A stretch of 64,000 nucleotides of DNA, taken from the NCBI RefSeq assembly GCF_036906915.1, contig NZ_JBAKHX010000030.1, forward strand, positions 1 to 64,000, given 5' to 3'. Below, one piece after another: positions 16,827 through 24,783 of the stretch. This DNA comes from Phytohabitans sp036906915 (GTDB taxonomy: Bacteria > Actinomycetota > Actinomycetes > Mycobacteriales > Micromonosporaceae). The translations under genes and the position numbers were made by a program. The first letter of the stretch is position 1. Each line of letters opens with the position of its first letter. Below the pieces are notes generated by a model. The model had not been told where the DNA came from and ran no database searches. It was given only the letters and a program-made list of their open reading frames with translations.

Positions 16827-17648
16827 CTTCACCGCGCCGGCCATGACGCCGCGGGTCAGGGTTCGCTGGAAGATGAGGAAGAAGAGGATGGCTGGCAGGA
16901 TGCCGAGCAAGGCCGACGCACTGGTTGTCGTGGCGTCCATGAGCCGGTCGCCCTGGAGCACGCCGAGCGCCACCGGCACTGTCTGCTTGTCGTTCGAGAT
17001 GAGGAAGATGAGCGGCAGGAAGAACTCGTTCCACGTCCAGATGAAGAAGAACGTGAAGAGCACGGACAGGCTCGACCAGCTGATCGGCACCACGACCCGC
17101 CACAGCGTGCGCCACTTGCCGGCGCCGTCCATCGCGGCCGCCTCCAGCATCTCGCGCGGAAATGCCGCGTACACCGACGAGAGCAGGTAGGTGCCGAAGG
17201 CGCTCTGGATCGCGGTGAAGATGATGATGACGACGAGTTGGGTGTTGTAGAGACCGACCTCTTTGGACAGGTAGTAGAGCGGATATGCCAGCGCCTCCTG
17301 CGGCAGCAGGTTGGCGAGCAGGAAGAAGACCAGAAACGCGCCGCGCCCGCGTACCCGGCCGATGCCGAGGGCGTACGCGTTGAGGATCGACACGATGACC
17401 GCGAGCACGGCCACGCTGGCGCTGATGAGGAAGCTGTTGAAGAGCTTCTCGCCGAAGTCGACGCGGATCCAGAAGTCCGTGATTCCCTTGAGGTACAGGC
17501 TGTCCGGCAACGAGAGCGGACCGTCCGACGCGTAATCGGCCGGGCTTTTCACCGCGTTGAGCGCGACCAGCCCGAACGGCGACAGGACGACGATGACCAG
17601 CAGCGTGAGGACCGCCAGTACCGCGGGCCGCGACAGGCGCGTGGTCAT
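16824..17648 (-). CDS. ABC sugar transporter permease, MalG type
   Basis: Inner-membrane permease of 274 residues with about six transmembrane helices. The cytoplasmic EAA loop reads EAAAMDGAGKWRTLWRVVVP (about 170-189), where the shared ATPase docks. Its ATG overlaps the stop of the partner permease by four bases (ATGA). With the binding protein and MalF-type subunit it forms a CUT1 importer, and the downstream alpha-xylosidase suggests the cargo is an alpha-xyloside such as isoprimeverose. No ATPase gene is present, so an MsiK-like ATPase from elsewhere is expected. Confidence 0.92.
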   Translation of the reverse strand: MTTRLSRPAVLAVLTLLVIVVLSPFGLVALNAVKSPADYASDGPLSLPDSLYLKGITDFWIRVDFGEKLFNSFLISASVAVLAVIVSILNAYALGIGRVRGRGAFLVFFLLANLLPQEALAYPLYYLSKEVGLYNTQLVVIIIFTAIQSAFGTYLLSSVYAAFPREMLEAAAMDGAGKWRTLWRVVVPISWSSLSVLFTFFFIWTWNEFFLPLIFLISNDKQTVPVALGVLQGDRLMDATTTSASALLGILPAILFFLIFQRTLTRGVMAGAVK

Positions 17649-18604
17649 AGGAGATCCCGCCTTTCGCTACGCGCCTGGATCTGCAGGAACACCACGGCCA
17701 GCACGACGATGATGACGGTCAGCACGGTGGCGATCGCCGACCCGTACCCGACCTGGGCCTTCTCGAAGAAGTTCTGGTACGCGAAGTACGACGGCACGAG
17801 CGTGGCGTTTCCCGGTCCGCCCCGGGTGAGCACGAAGATCTGCCCGAAGATTTTGAGTGCCGCGATCGTCGTGGTCACCAGCACCACGTAGATCTCAGGC
17901 TTGATGAGGTGTATCGCGATCCGCCGGAACCGTTGCCACCAGCCTGCGCCGTCGATCGCCGCCGCTTCGTAGAGCTCCGGGTCCACCCGCTGGAGCCCGG
18001 ACATGAACATCACGACCGGGTATCCGAGCTGGAACCAGATCATGATCACCATGATGCTGTAGAGCGCGTACGCGGGGTCGCCGAGCCAGTTCTTCGCGAG
18101 CGCGTCGAGACCGGCGTTGGTGAGGATCGCGTTGAGCGCGCCGAAGCTCGGGTTGAGGATCCAGCCCCACACGATGCCGGTGACCGCCACCGGCAGCACC
18201 TGCGGCAGGTAGAAGCCGGAGCGGAACGCGCTGGCCGTGCGCGGCCCGATCTGCTTGCCCACGTAGTCGAAGAGCACGGCGGCGAGCACCAGTCCGAGCA
18301 GCGTCGGCACGACCGCCATCGCGACGATCAAAAAGATGATATTGCGGAACGAGGCCCAGAAGTTCTCGTCGTCGAGCAGCCGGGTGTAGTTGTCGAGCCC
18401 GATCCATTCCGGCGTGCCCACGCCCTGCCAGCGGGTGAAGCTGATGCCGACGTTCATCAACAGCGGCACGACGATGACGACGAGCGACAGCAGCACGCCG
18501 GGGATGAGAAATATCGCGTAGCCACCGGCGCTCCGTCGGCGGCGCCGGCGAGCGGGAGCGGCGCCCGCGATCGGGCGCCGCTCCACCTGCGTCGATGTGG
18601 CCAC
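17645..18604 (-). CDS. ABC sugar transporter permease, MalF type
   Basis: Membrane permease of 319 residues. A basic N-terminus (ARRRRRRSAGG) is followed by about six membrane segments and the EAA loop EAAAIDGAGWWQRFRRIAIH (about 218-237). GTG at 18604 directly follows the binding-protein stop (TAAGTG, no gap), and its own stop overlaps the next permease by four bases, indicating a tightly coupled operon. It pairs with the MalG-type subunit to import an oligosaccharide, probably an alpha-xyloside. Confidence 0.92.
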   Translation of the reverse strand: MATSTQVERRPIAGAAPARRRRRRSAGGYAIFLIPGVLLSLVVIVVPLLMNVGISFTRWQGVGTPEWIGLDNYTRLLDDENFWASFRNIIFLIVAMAVVPTLLGLVLAAVLFDYVGKQIGPRTASAFRSGFYLPQVLPVAVTGIVWGWILNPSFGALNAILTNAGLDALAKNWLGDPAYALYSIMVIMIWFQLGYPVVMFMSGLQRVDPELYEAAAIDGAGWWQRFRRIAIHLIKPEIYVVLVTTTIAALKIFGQIFVLTRGGPGNATLVPSYFAYQNFFEKAQVGYGSAIATVLTVIIVVLAVVFLQIQARSERRDLL

Positions 18605-19909
18605 TTACTTACCCAGGCTGGTCAGGTTGTCGTTGTACGGCTTGGCGATCTCGTCGAGCACCTGGGCTGGCGCCTTGGTGCCGTTGATCAGGTGCTGCGC
18701 GCCGGCCACGAGCACGTCGTAGTAGCCGGGCGCCGGCCAGTCAGGATAGAAGGCCAGGCCGTCCGAGGAGTTGAGCTTCTCGAAGTTCTCGATCAGCTCC
18801 TTGCTCTTCGGGTCAGTGATCTTGCTGAGGTCGCCGAGGACCGGCACGCCGCCCGAGTTGCCGAGCAGCGCCTGGATCTCCGGCTTCATCGTGATGTCGA
18901 TGAAGTCGTACGCCAGGTCCTTGTTCTTGGCCTTGTTCGGCACCACCCAGATGTTGCCGCCGGAGCCTGGGTGCAGGTTGTTGCCGGGGAATAGGAACGT
19001 GCCCCACTGGAAGCCCTTGGCCTCGGCCACGAACCGGCCGTACCACCAGCTACCGGAGATCACGATGGGGAACTTGCCCTGCGTCCACGCCACGCCCATG
19101 TCCTCCGCCTTGATGCCGGCCGAGTTCTTGGCGATGTAGCCCTTCTTGACCCAGTCGGCGAACGTGGTGGCCGCGTACGTGAACTCCGGCCCCTTGAAGT
19201 CGACCTTGCCCTTGTAGAGCTGGAACGAGTCGACCCACGAACGGTTCGCCTTCGACAGGGCCAACTCGTACAGGATCTGCTGCGCCGGGTACTCCGCGCC
19301 GCCCACCGACAGCGGGGTGACGCCGGCCTTGACGAACGTGTCCATCGCCGCCTCGAATTCGGCCAGCGTGGTGGGCACCTGCACGTTGTGCTTCGCGAAG
19401 AGGTCCTTGTTGTAGTAGACCATCACGTACTCGGCGTAGTTCGGCACGCCGTACCATTTGTCGCCACCCATGATGCCCTGCTCGTCATACTTGCAGGTGG
19501 TCTGGATGCTTGACGAAATCTTGTCCCAGCCGCGTTTTCCGGCCTCGGACGTCAGGTCGGTCAACAGCCCCTGCTTCGACAGCAGGCCAGCTGACGCGTT
19601 GCCCTTGTTGTACTCCAGAATGTCCGGCGCTTCGTCCGAGTTAAGGATCATCCCGGCGTTCTGCCGGATCTGCTCGAAGCCCTTCTCCTCGAACTGCACC
19701 TTGACGCCCGGGTGCGACGCCTCGAACTGCTTGATCGCCTCCGTCCAGGCGACACCCATAGCGCTCGTAGCACCTTCGTAGTGCCACAGTTTCAACACCT
19801 TGCCGTCGCCGCCACCCTCATCGTCAGCGTCCGCGCCACAGGCGGCGAGGACCAGCGACGCGGCAGCGAGCAGCGCGGTGGCCGCAGCACGGGTACGAGT
19901 GGTGAACAC
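18605..19909 (-). CDS. sugar ABC transporter substrate-binding lipoprotein
   Basis: Extracellular solute-binding protein of 434 residues, lipid-anchored through the Cys of LVLAAC. KVLKLWHYEGATSAMGVAWTEAI and the Trp-rich SGSWWYGRF segment are typical of family 1 sugar-binding proteins. Two in-frame GTG codons exist; GTG at 19909 is preferred because AGGAGG lies at 19915-19920, five bases upstream, whereas GTG at 19915 overlaps that ribosome-binding site. First gene of the alpha-xyloside import operon; a perfect LacI-type palindrome sits about 28 bp upstream. Confidence 0.9.
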   Translation of the reverse strand: MFTTRTRAAATALLAAASLVLAACGADADDEGGGDGKVLKLWHYEGATSAMGVAWTEAIKQFEASHPGVKVQFEEKGFEQIRQNAGMILNSDEAPDILEYNKGNASAGLLSKQGLLTDLTSEAGKRGWDKISSSIQTTCKYDEQGIMGGDKWYGVPNYAEYVMVYYNKDLFAKHNVQVPTTLAEFEAAMDTFVKAGVTPLSVGGAEYPAQQILYELALSKANRSWVDSFQLYKGKVDFKGPEFTYAATTFADWVKKGYIAKNSAGIKAEDMGVAWTQGKFPIVISGSWWYGRFVAEAKGFQWGTFLFPGNNLHPGSGGNIWVVPNKAKNKDLAYDFIDITMKPEIQALLGNSGGVPVLGDLSKITDPKSKELIENFEKLNSSDGLAFYPDWPAPGYYDVLVAGAQHLINGTKAPAQVLDEIAKPYNDNLTSLGK

Positions 19910-19936
19910 TGCCACCTCCTAATCGTCGAAATGCGA

Positions 19937-19952
19937 GTCGAAGCGCTTCGAC
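19937..19952. promoter_or_regulatory. LacI-type operator palindrome
   Basis: The 16-bp sequence gtcgaagcgcttcgac is a perfect palindrome with the CG-centred AAGCGCTT core of many LacI-family sites. It lies between the divergent xyloside-import operon (start 19909) and the secreted GH3 gene (start 20118), so one repressor could control both. No LacI gene is adjacent; the regulator is unknown. Confidence 0.65.
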
Positions 19953-20117
19953 ACACATTCCCGCCCAGCTAAACGGACCGGCCACACCATGTCAACGGAG
20001 GGCGTCGATGATTTCGTAACGGTTTCGCGTAGTCACCCGTTCAGCCCGGTTGGCCGGGCTTTCGTATGGCGTCCAAACTATTGACAGGCAGCTAGGCCAT
20101 GCACAAGCCTCACCAAG

Positions 20118-23033
20118 GTGCGCTTTCTGAAGGTCTGCCTGGCGATCACCGTGACGATGACCGTGCTCGCGCCCGCCGCCGTGGCGCGCGCCGACGACAC
20201 GTACCCCTTCCGCGACCCGGCCCTGCCGCTGGACGCGCGGATCGACGACCTCGTCGGCCGCCTCACGCTGGACGAGAAGATCTCGCTGCTGCACCAGTAC
20301 CAGCCGGCGATCCCGCGGCTCGGCGTCGGTCCGTTCCGCACCGGCACCGAGGCGCTGCACGGCGTCGCCTGGCTCGGCGAGGCCACCGTCTTCCCGCAGG
20401 CCATCGGCCTCGCCACGACGTGGAACCCCGACCTCATGAAGCAGGTCGGCACCGCCGTCGGGCGGGAGGCGCGCGGCTTCCACGCCAAGGACCCGGCGAA
20501 CAACGGGCTCAACCTCTGGGCACCCGTCGTCAACCTGCTCCGCGACCCGCGCTGGGGCCGCAACGAGGAGGGGTACTCCGAGGACCCGTACCTGACCGGG
20601 GCGCTGTCCACGGCGTACGGCAAGGGCCTGCAGGGTGACCACCCCGTGTACCTCCAGTCGGCGCCGACCCTGAAGCACTACCTGGCCAACAACAACGAGA
20701 TCATGCGTGACACGGCCTCTTCGATGCTGCCGCCCCGGCTGCTGCACGACTACGAGCTGCCCGCGTACCGGACCGCGATCGAGGCGGACGCCGCGACCGG
20801 TGTGATGACCTCGTACAACCTCATCAACGGCCGACCGGCCACAGTGGAGCCGTCACTCGACGCCGAGGTGCGCACCTGGACCGACAAGGACCTCATGGTC
20901 GTCAGCGACGCCTACGCCCCCGGCAACCTGGTCGGTTCGCAGCGGTACTACGCCACGCAGGCGGAGGCGAACGCCGCCGCGATGAAGGCCGGCATCGACA
21001 GCTTCACGCAGGACGGCAGCGATCCAAACTCGACCATCACCGCCATCCGCACCGCCGTCGACAAGGGACTGCTCACTGAGGCCGACATCGACGAGGCGCT
21101 GCGGCACATCTTCTCCATCCGGTTCCGGCTCGGCGAGTTCGACCCGCCGGGCAGCAACCCGTACGCGGCCATCACGCCCGATGTCATCAACTCGCCCGCG
21201 CACCAGCGGCTCGCGCGGCAGGCCGCCGACGAGCAGGTCGTGCTGCTGAAGAACGCCGGCAACACGCTGCCGCTGTCACCGTCCAAGACCCGCAAGGTCG
21301 CCGTCGTCGGCCCGCTGGAGAACACCCTCTACACCGACTGGTACAGCGGCTCGTTGCCGTATGCGGTCACGCCCCGCCAGGGCATCCAGGAGCGGCTGGG
21401 CGCCGGCGCCACCGTGGTCGGCAGCGAGGGCGTCGACCGGATCGCGCTGCGCGACGTGGCTACCGGCCGGTACGTCACCGCGACCGGCACCACCGACGCG
21501 GACCACGTGGGGCTCGGCTCCACCACCGCGGGTGACGCCGCGCAGTTCGACGTCTTCGACTGGGGCCAGAGCCTGCTGAGCCTGCGTAACGTGGCCACCA
21601 ACAAGGTGCTCGGGTACAACTGGGGACCGTTCGTCACCCGCGACGCGCAGCCAAACAGCTGGTACGTCCAGCAGCAGTTCAAGCTGGAGGAGCAGAGCGA
21701 CGGCACGTTCGTCATCCGGTACGCCGGCTACGAGACGCGCGAGCCATGGTTCCCACCGGTGCGGTACCTGACCGTGGACGCGGCCGGGAAGCTGGCTCTG
21801 GGGGCGGAGACCGCCGCCACCGCCGCCCGCTTCGCGAAGGAGACCGTGCGCAGCGGTGTGCAGGAGGCGGTCGCCGCGGCCAAGGGCGCCGACGTAGCGG
21901 TCGTCGTGGTTGGCAGCATGCCGGCGATCAACGGTCGCGAGACCAACGACCGCGTCTCAACGGCGCTCGCTGAGGGCCAAGCCGCGCTGGTCAAGGCGGT
22001 CCGGCAGGCCAACCCGAACACCGTCATGGTGCTGGAGAACAGCTACCCCACCACGATCAACTGGGAGCAGGCCAACGTGCCGGCCATCCTGTGGACCAGC
22101 CACGCCGGGCAGGAGACCGGGCACGCGATCGCCGACGTGCTCTTCGGCGACCACAACCCGAGCGGCCGGCTCACCCAGACCTGGTACCGGTCGGACGCCG
22201 AACTGCCCAGCATCCTCGACTACGACATCGCCAAGACCGGCATGACGTACCTCTATCACCGCGGCACGCCGCTCTACCCCTTCGGGCACGGGCTCAGCTA
22301 CACGACGTTCGGGTACTCGGCGCTGCGGGTCGACGCCTCGTCGGTCTCGGTCGACGTGACCAACACCGGCACCCGCGCCGGCAACGAGACCGTTCAGCTC
22401 TACACCCACCAGCGCAAGTCCCGCACGACGCAGCCGGTCAAGCAGCTGCGCGGGTTCGCCAAGGTGAGCCTGGCACCGGGCCAGAAGAAGACCGTGCGCA
22501 TCCCGCTCAAGCGGTCGGACCTCGCGTTCTGGGACGTCACCCGAAGCCGGCCCGTGGTCGAGAGCGGCACCTACGACATCCTGGTCGGCGCCTCGGCCAC
22601 TGACATCCGGCGCACCACGACGCTCCGCGTGAACGGCGAGACCATCCCGCCACGCGACCTGCGCACCGCCACGTCCGCGTGGACGTTCGACGACTACGCG
22701 GGCACCACGCTCGTGGACACCACCAAGAGCGCGGGTACGGCCGTGGCCGCGACCGCCTCCGGTCAGTGGATCAAGTTCGCGGACGCGAACCTCGGCAGGG
22801 GTGTCACGAAGATCACGGCACGGGTCTCCACGCCGGGCACCGCCCCCGCCGGCATCCAGGTGCGGCTCGGCAGCCCGAGCGGACGGCTGCTCGGCACGCT
22901 CGCCGTGCCCGCGACGGGCGACCGGTACGCCTGGACCGCCGCCACTGGCAACCTCCGGCGCGCGGCGGGGCGGCACGACGTGTACCTCGTCTTCACGGGT
23001 GCGGCGCAGGTGGACAGCTTCCGGATCTGGTGA
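20118..23033 (+). CDS. secreted GH3 glycosidase with inserted trefoil-like and C-terminal binding modules
   Basis: Secreted beta-glycosidase (beta-glucosidase or beta-xylosidase type) of 971 residues. GTG at 20118 gives a proper signal peptide (1 to about 26, ending VARA). The first GH3 domain carries the likely nucleophile Asp264 in MVVSDAYA; the second alpha/beta domain (DEQVVLLKNAG, VVVVGS, GRETNDR) is interrupted at about 435-570 by an insert with repeats like RDVATGRYVTA and YLTVDAAGKL, resembling a beta-trefoil/fascin-like fold. A fibronectin III-like domain and a CBM6-like tail (about 855-971) follow. It probably trims plant oligosaccharides outside for the divergent importer. Confidence 0.87.
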   Translation: MRFLKVCLAITVTMTVLAPAAVARADDTYPFRDPALPLDARIDDLVGRLTLDEKISLLHQYQPAIPRLGVGPFRTGTEALHGVAWLGEATVFPQAIGLATTWNPDLMKQVGTAVGREARGFHAKDPANNGLNLWAPVVNLLRDPRWGRNEEGYSEDPYLTGALSTAYGKGLQGDHPVYLQSAPTLKHYLANNNEIMRDTASSMLPPRLLHDYELPAYRTAIEADAATGVMTSYNLINGRPATVEPSLDAEVRTWTDKDLMVVSDAYAPGNLVGSQRYYATQAEANAAAMKAGIDSFTQDGSDPNSTITAIRTAVDKGLLTEADIDEALRHIFSIRFRLGEFDPPGSNPYAAITPDVINSPAHQRLARQAADEQVVLLKNAGNTLPLSPSKTRKVAVVGPLENTLYTDWYSGSLPYAVTPRQGIQERLGAGATVVGSEGVDRIALRDVATGRYVTATGTTDADHVGLGSTTAGDAAQFDVFDWGQSLLSLRNVATNKVLGYNWGPFVTRDAQPNSWYVQQQFKLEEQSDGTFVIRYAGYETREPWFPPVRYLTVDAAGKLALGAETAATAARFAKETVRSGVQEAVAAAKGADVAVVVVGSMPAINGRETNDRVSTALAEGQAALVKAVRQANPNTVMVLENSYPTTINWEQANVPAILWTSHAGQETGHAIADVLFGDHNPSGRLTQTWYRSDAELPSILDYDIAKTGMTYLYHRGTPLYPFGHGLSYTTFGYSALRVDASSVSVDVTNTGTRAGNETVQLYTHQRKSRTTQPVKQLRGFAKVSLAPGQKKTVRIPLKRSDLAFWDVTRSRPVVESGTYDILVGASATDIRRTTTLRVNGETIPPRDLRTATSAWTFDDYAGTTLVDTTKSAGTAVAATASGQWIKFADANLGRGVTKITARVSTPGTAPAGIQVRLGSPSGRLLGTLAVPATGDRYAWTAATGNLRRAAGRHDVYLVFTGAAQVDSFRIW

Positions 23034-23062
23034 TCATGGCCGGCCAGGGTATGCTGGCCGGC

Positions 23063-23122
23063 GTGACGCGATGGTATCTGTGGTTTACGAGGCCGGCCCC
23101 TGTGCCGGTGACTCGGCCATGA
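23063..23122 (+). CDS. aromatic-rich leader peptide for DAHP synthase attenuation
   Basis: A 19-codon reading frame starts at GTG 23063 and reads MTRWYLWFTRPAPVPVTRP. Trp, Tyr, Trp and Phe codons are packed into positions 4-8, the classic design of a ribosome-sensed attenuator. It lies between the GH3 gene and the DAHP synthase gene (23260) and is followed by a strong hairpin. Ribosome stalling when aromatic aminoacyl-tRNAs are scarce would favour read-through into the synthase gene. The frame is seen in the sequence; the mechanism is inferred from known leader peptides. Confidence 0.75.
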   Translation: MTRWYLWFTRPAPVPVTRP

Positions 23123-23163
23123 AGCCATGACCTGACGTCACCAGACACCGCCAGAGGCCGGCT

Positions 23164-23190
23164 GGGCAGGAGCGAGAAGCTCCTGCCCTT
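23164..23190 (+). terminator. attenuator hairpin upstream of DAHP synthase
   Basis: A perfect 10-bp stem (gggcaggagc at 23164-23173 with gctcctgccc at 23179-23188, loop gagaa) is followed by TT. It sits 41 bp after the leader peptide stop and 71 bp before the DAHP synthase start, where an attenuator should be. An alternative pairing of GCCGGCC near 23092 with GGCCGGC near 23155 could act as antiterminator. Confidence 0.7.
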
Positions 23191-23259
23191 CTGCATGCGA
23201 AACGCAGCCGGCTACAACCTGGGGATGCCGGCCCCGGGAAGCTGGCGGAAGGATTTCCA

Positions 23260-24330
23260 GTGACACTCCCAAGCGTTCAACGGGTCAGCGACCAACGCAT
23301 CGACAAGGTCGTCCCCTTGATGACCCCCGCGCTGCTCCACCACGAGCACCCGCTCGACGAGGATCTCTCGGCGGCCGTGCTCGAGGGGCGGCGCGCGGTC
23401 GCCCGCGTGCTCGACCGGGAAGACGACCGGCTGATGGTGGTCGTCGGCCCCTGCTCGGTACACGACCCGGCCGCCGCCCTCGAATACGCCGACCGGCTCG
23501 CCGACACCGCCGCGCGCCTGGCCGACGACCTGCTGATCGTGATGCGGGTGTACTTCGAGAAGCCGCGCTCCACGGTCGGCTGGAAGGGCCTGATCAACGA
23601 CCCGCGCCTGGACGGCTCCGGCGACGTCAACACCGGCCTGCGCACCGCGCGGTCGCTGCTGCTCCAGGTGTCGCGCAAGGGCCTGCCGGTGGGCTGTGAG
23701 TTCCTCGACCCGATCATTCCGCAGTACATCGCGGATACCGTGGCGTGGGGCGCGATCGGCGCGCGCACCGTCGAGAGCCAGGTGCACCGCCAGCTCTCCT
23801 CCGGCCTGTCGATGCCGATCGGCATGAAGAACCGCCCGGACGGGGCGATCTCCACGGCCGTCGACGCCATCCGGGCCGCTGGTGTGCCGCACGTCTTCAC
23901 CGGCGTCGACGTGTCCGGCACCCCAGCGATCCTGCACACCCGCGGCAACTCCGACTGCCACCTCGTGCTGCGTGGCGGCAGCGGCAAGCCCAACTACAGC
24001 GCCGACGACGTGGCCGGCGCGCTCGCCCAGCTCCGCGCGGCCGGGCTGCCCGAGCGGGTGGTCATCGACGCGAGTCACGGCAACAGCGGCAAGGACTACA
24101 CCCGCCAGCCGGTCGTGGTGACCGACATCGCCGAGCAGATGGCGGCCGGACAGCGCGGCATCGTCGGCGTGATGCTGGAGTCCTTCATCGAGGAAGGCCG
24201 CCAGGATCTGGACCCGACCGCTCCCCTGACCTACGGCCAGTCGATCACCGACGCCTGCATCGGCTGGGATACCACGGTCCACGTCCTGGAGGCCCTGGCT
24301 CAAGCCGTGGTCGCCCGGCGAGCCAGCTGA
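23260..24330 (+). CDS. aroF: 3-deoxy-7-phosphoheptulonate (DAHP) synthase, class I
   Basis: First enzyme of the shikimate pathway, condensing phosphoenolpyruvate and erythrose-4-phosphate. The protein has 356 residues, normal for the AroF/G/H type. Signatures include VVVGPCSVHDPAAALEYA (about 60-77), VYFEKPRSTVGWKGLINDP (about 92-110), EFLDPI, GARTVESQVHR and VIDASHGNSGKD. Start is GTG at 23260 with GAAGGA about 8 bp upstream. The leader peptide and hairpin ahead of it suggest control by aromatic amino acid supply. Paralogue naming (aroF, G or H) is arbitrary. Confidence 0.95.
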   Translation: MTLPSVQRVSDQRIDKVVPLMTPALLHHEHPLDEDLSAAVLEGRRAVARVLDREDDRLMVVVGPCSVHDPAAALEYADRLADTAARLADDLLIVMRVYFEKPRSTVGWKGLINDPRLDGSGDVNTGLRTARSLLLQVSRKGLPVGCEFLDPIIPQYIADTVAWGAIGARTVESQVHRQLSSGLSMPIGMKNRPDGAISTAVDAIRAAGVPHVFTGVDVSGTPAILHTRGNSDCHLVLRGGSGKPNYSADDVAGALAQLRAAGLPERVVIDASHGNSGKDYTRQPVVVTDIAEQMAAGQRGIVGVMLESFIEEGRQDLDPTAPLTYGQSITDACIGWDTTVHVLEALAQAVVARRAS

Positions 24331-24349
24331 CGCTAGCCCCAGTCTCGCG

Positions 24350-24377
24350 CTCCGCGCCCCATTCTCGGGGCGCGGAG
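24350..24377. terminator. bidirectional terminator
   Basis: A perfect 11-bp stem (ctccgcgcccc with ggggcgcggag) around attctc lies between the converging DAHP synthase gene and the GlsB-type gene. It is placed to end transcription from both sides. Confidence 0.85.
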
Positions 24378-24383
24378 TATCTG

Positions 24384-24662
24384 TCAGGCTGTCTTGCGGG
24401 TCTGCGAGCCGCCCATCACCTTGGCGGCGATCCACACGAAGAGCACCGCCAGGGCGACCTGGATCGCGTGCCGGATCCAGTCGATGCCCCTGGTCTCCCC
24501 GACGCCCAGCCAGTCGGCGAGCACGCCGCCGAGCAGGGCGGCCGCGATACCGACGCCGATCGTGACCCACACCGAGATGTTCTGGCGGCCGGGCAGCAGC
24601 AGCCTGCCCAGCGTGCCAACGATCGCACCCGCGATGATCGCCCAGAGAATCGTCCCAATCAT
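24384..24662 (-). CDS. GlsB/YeaQ/YmgE family membrane protein
   Basis: Small integral membrane protein of 92 residues with three hydrophobic helices and the family pattern AIIAGAIVGTLGRLLLPGRQNI, then VWVTIGVGIAAALLGG. The family is often labelled transglycosylase-associated and is linked to stress responses, but its function is not settled. It is divergent from the penicillin-binding protein gene (122-bp gap) and ends next to a bidirectional terminator. Confidence 0.88.
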   Translation of the reverse strand: MIGTILWAIIAGAIVGTLGRLLLPGRQNISVWVTIGVGIAAALLGGVLADWLGVGETRGIDWIRHAIQVALAVLFVWIAAKVMGGSQTRKTA

Positions 24663-24783
24663 GGTGACCTCCTCAACCAGAGGCTAGGCCCGCAACAGGT
24701 CCTTCGTCATCGAAACTGCGATACCGGACACATCCGCTGCCGGGGCACAGCCCGCCCGAAAATCGCCCACGTATGAAAGAGCA

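Noticed and set aside
16516..17115. Open frames running through the 77-bp repeats
   Set aside because: The repeat period is not a multiple of three and the frames cross into the permease gene out of frame; the array is non-coding.
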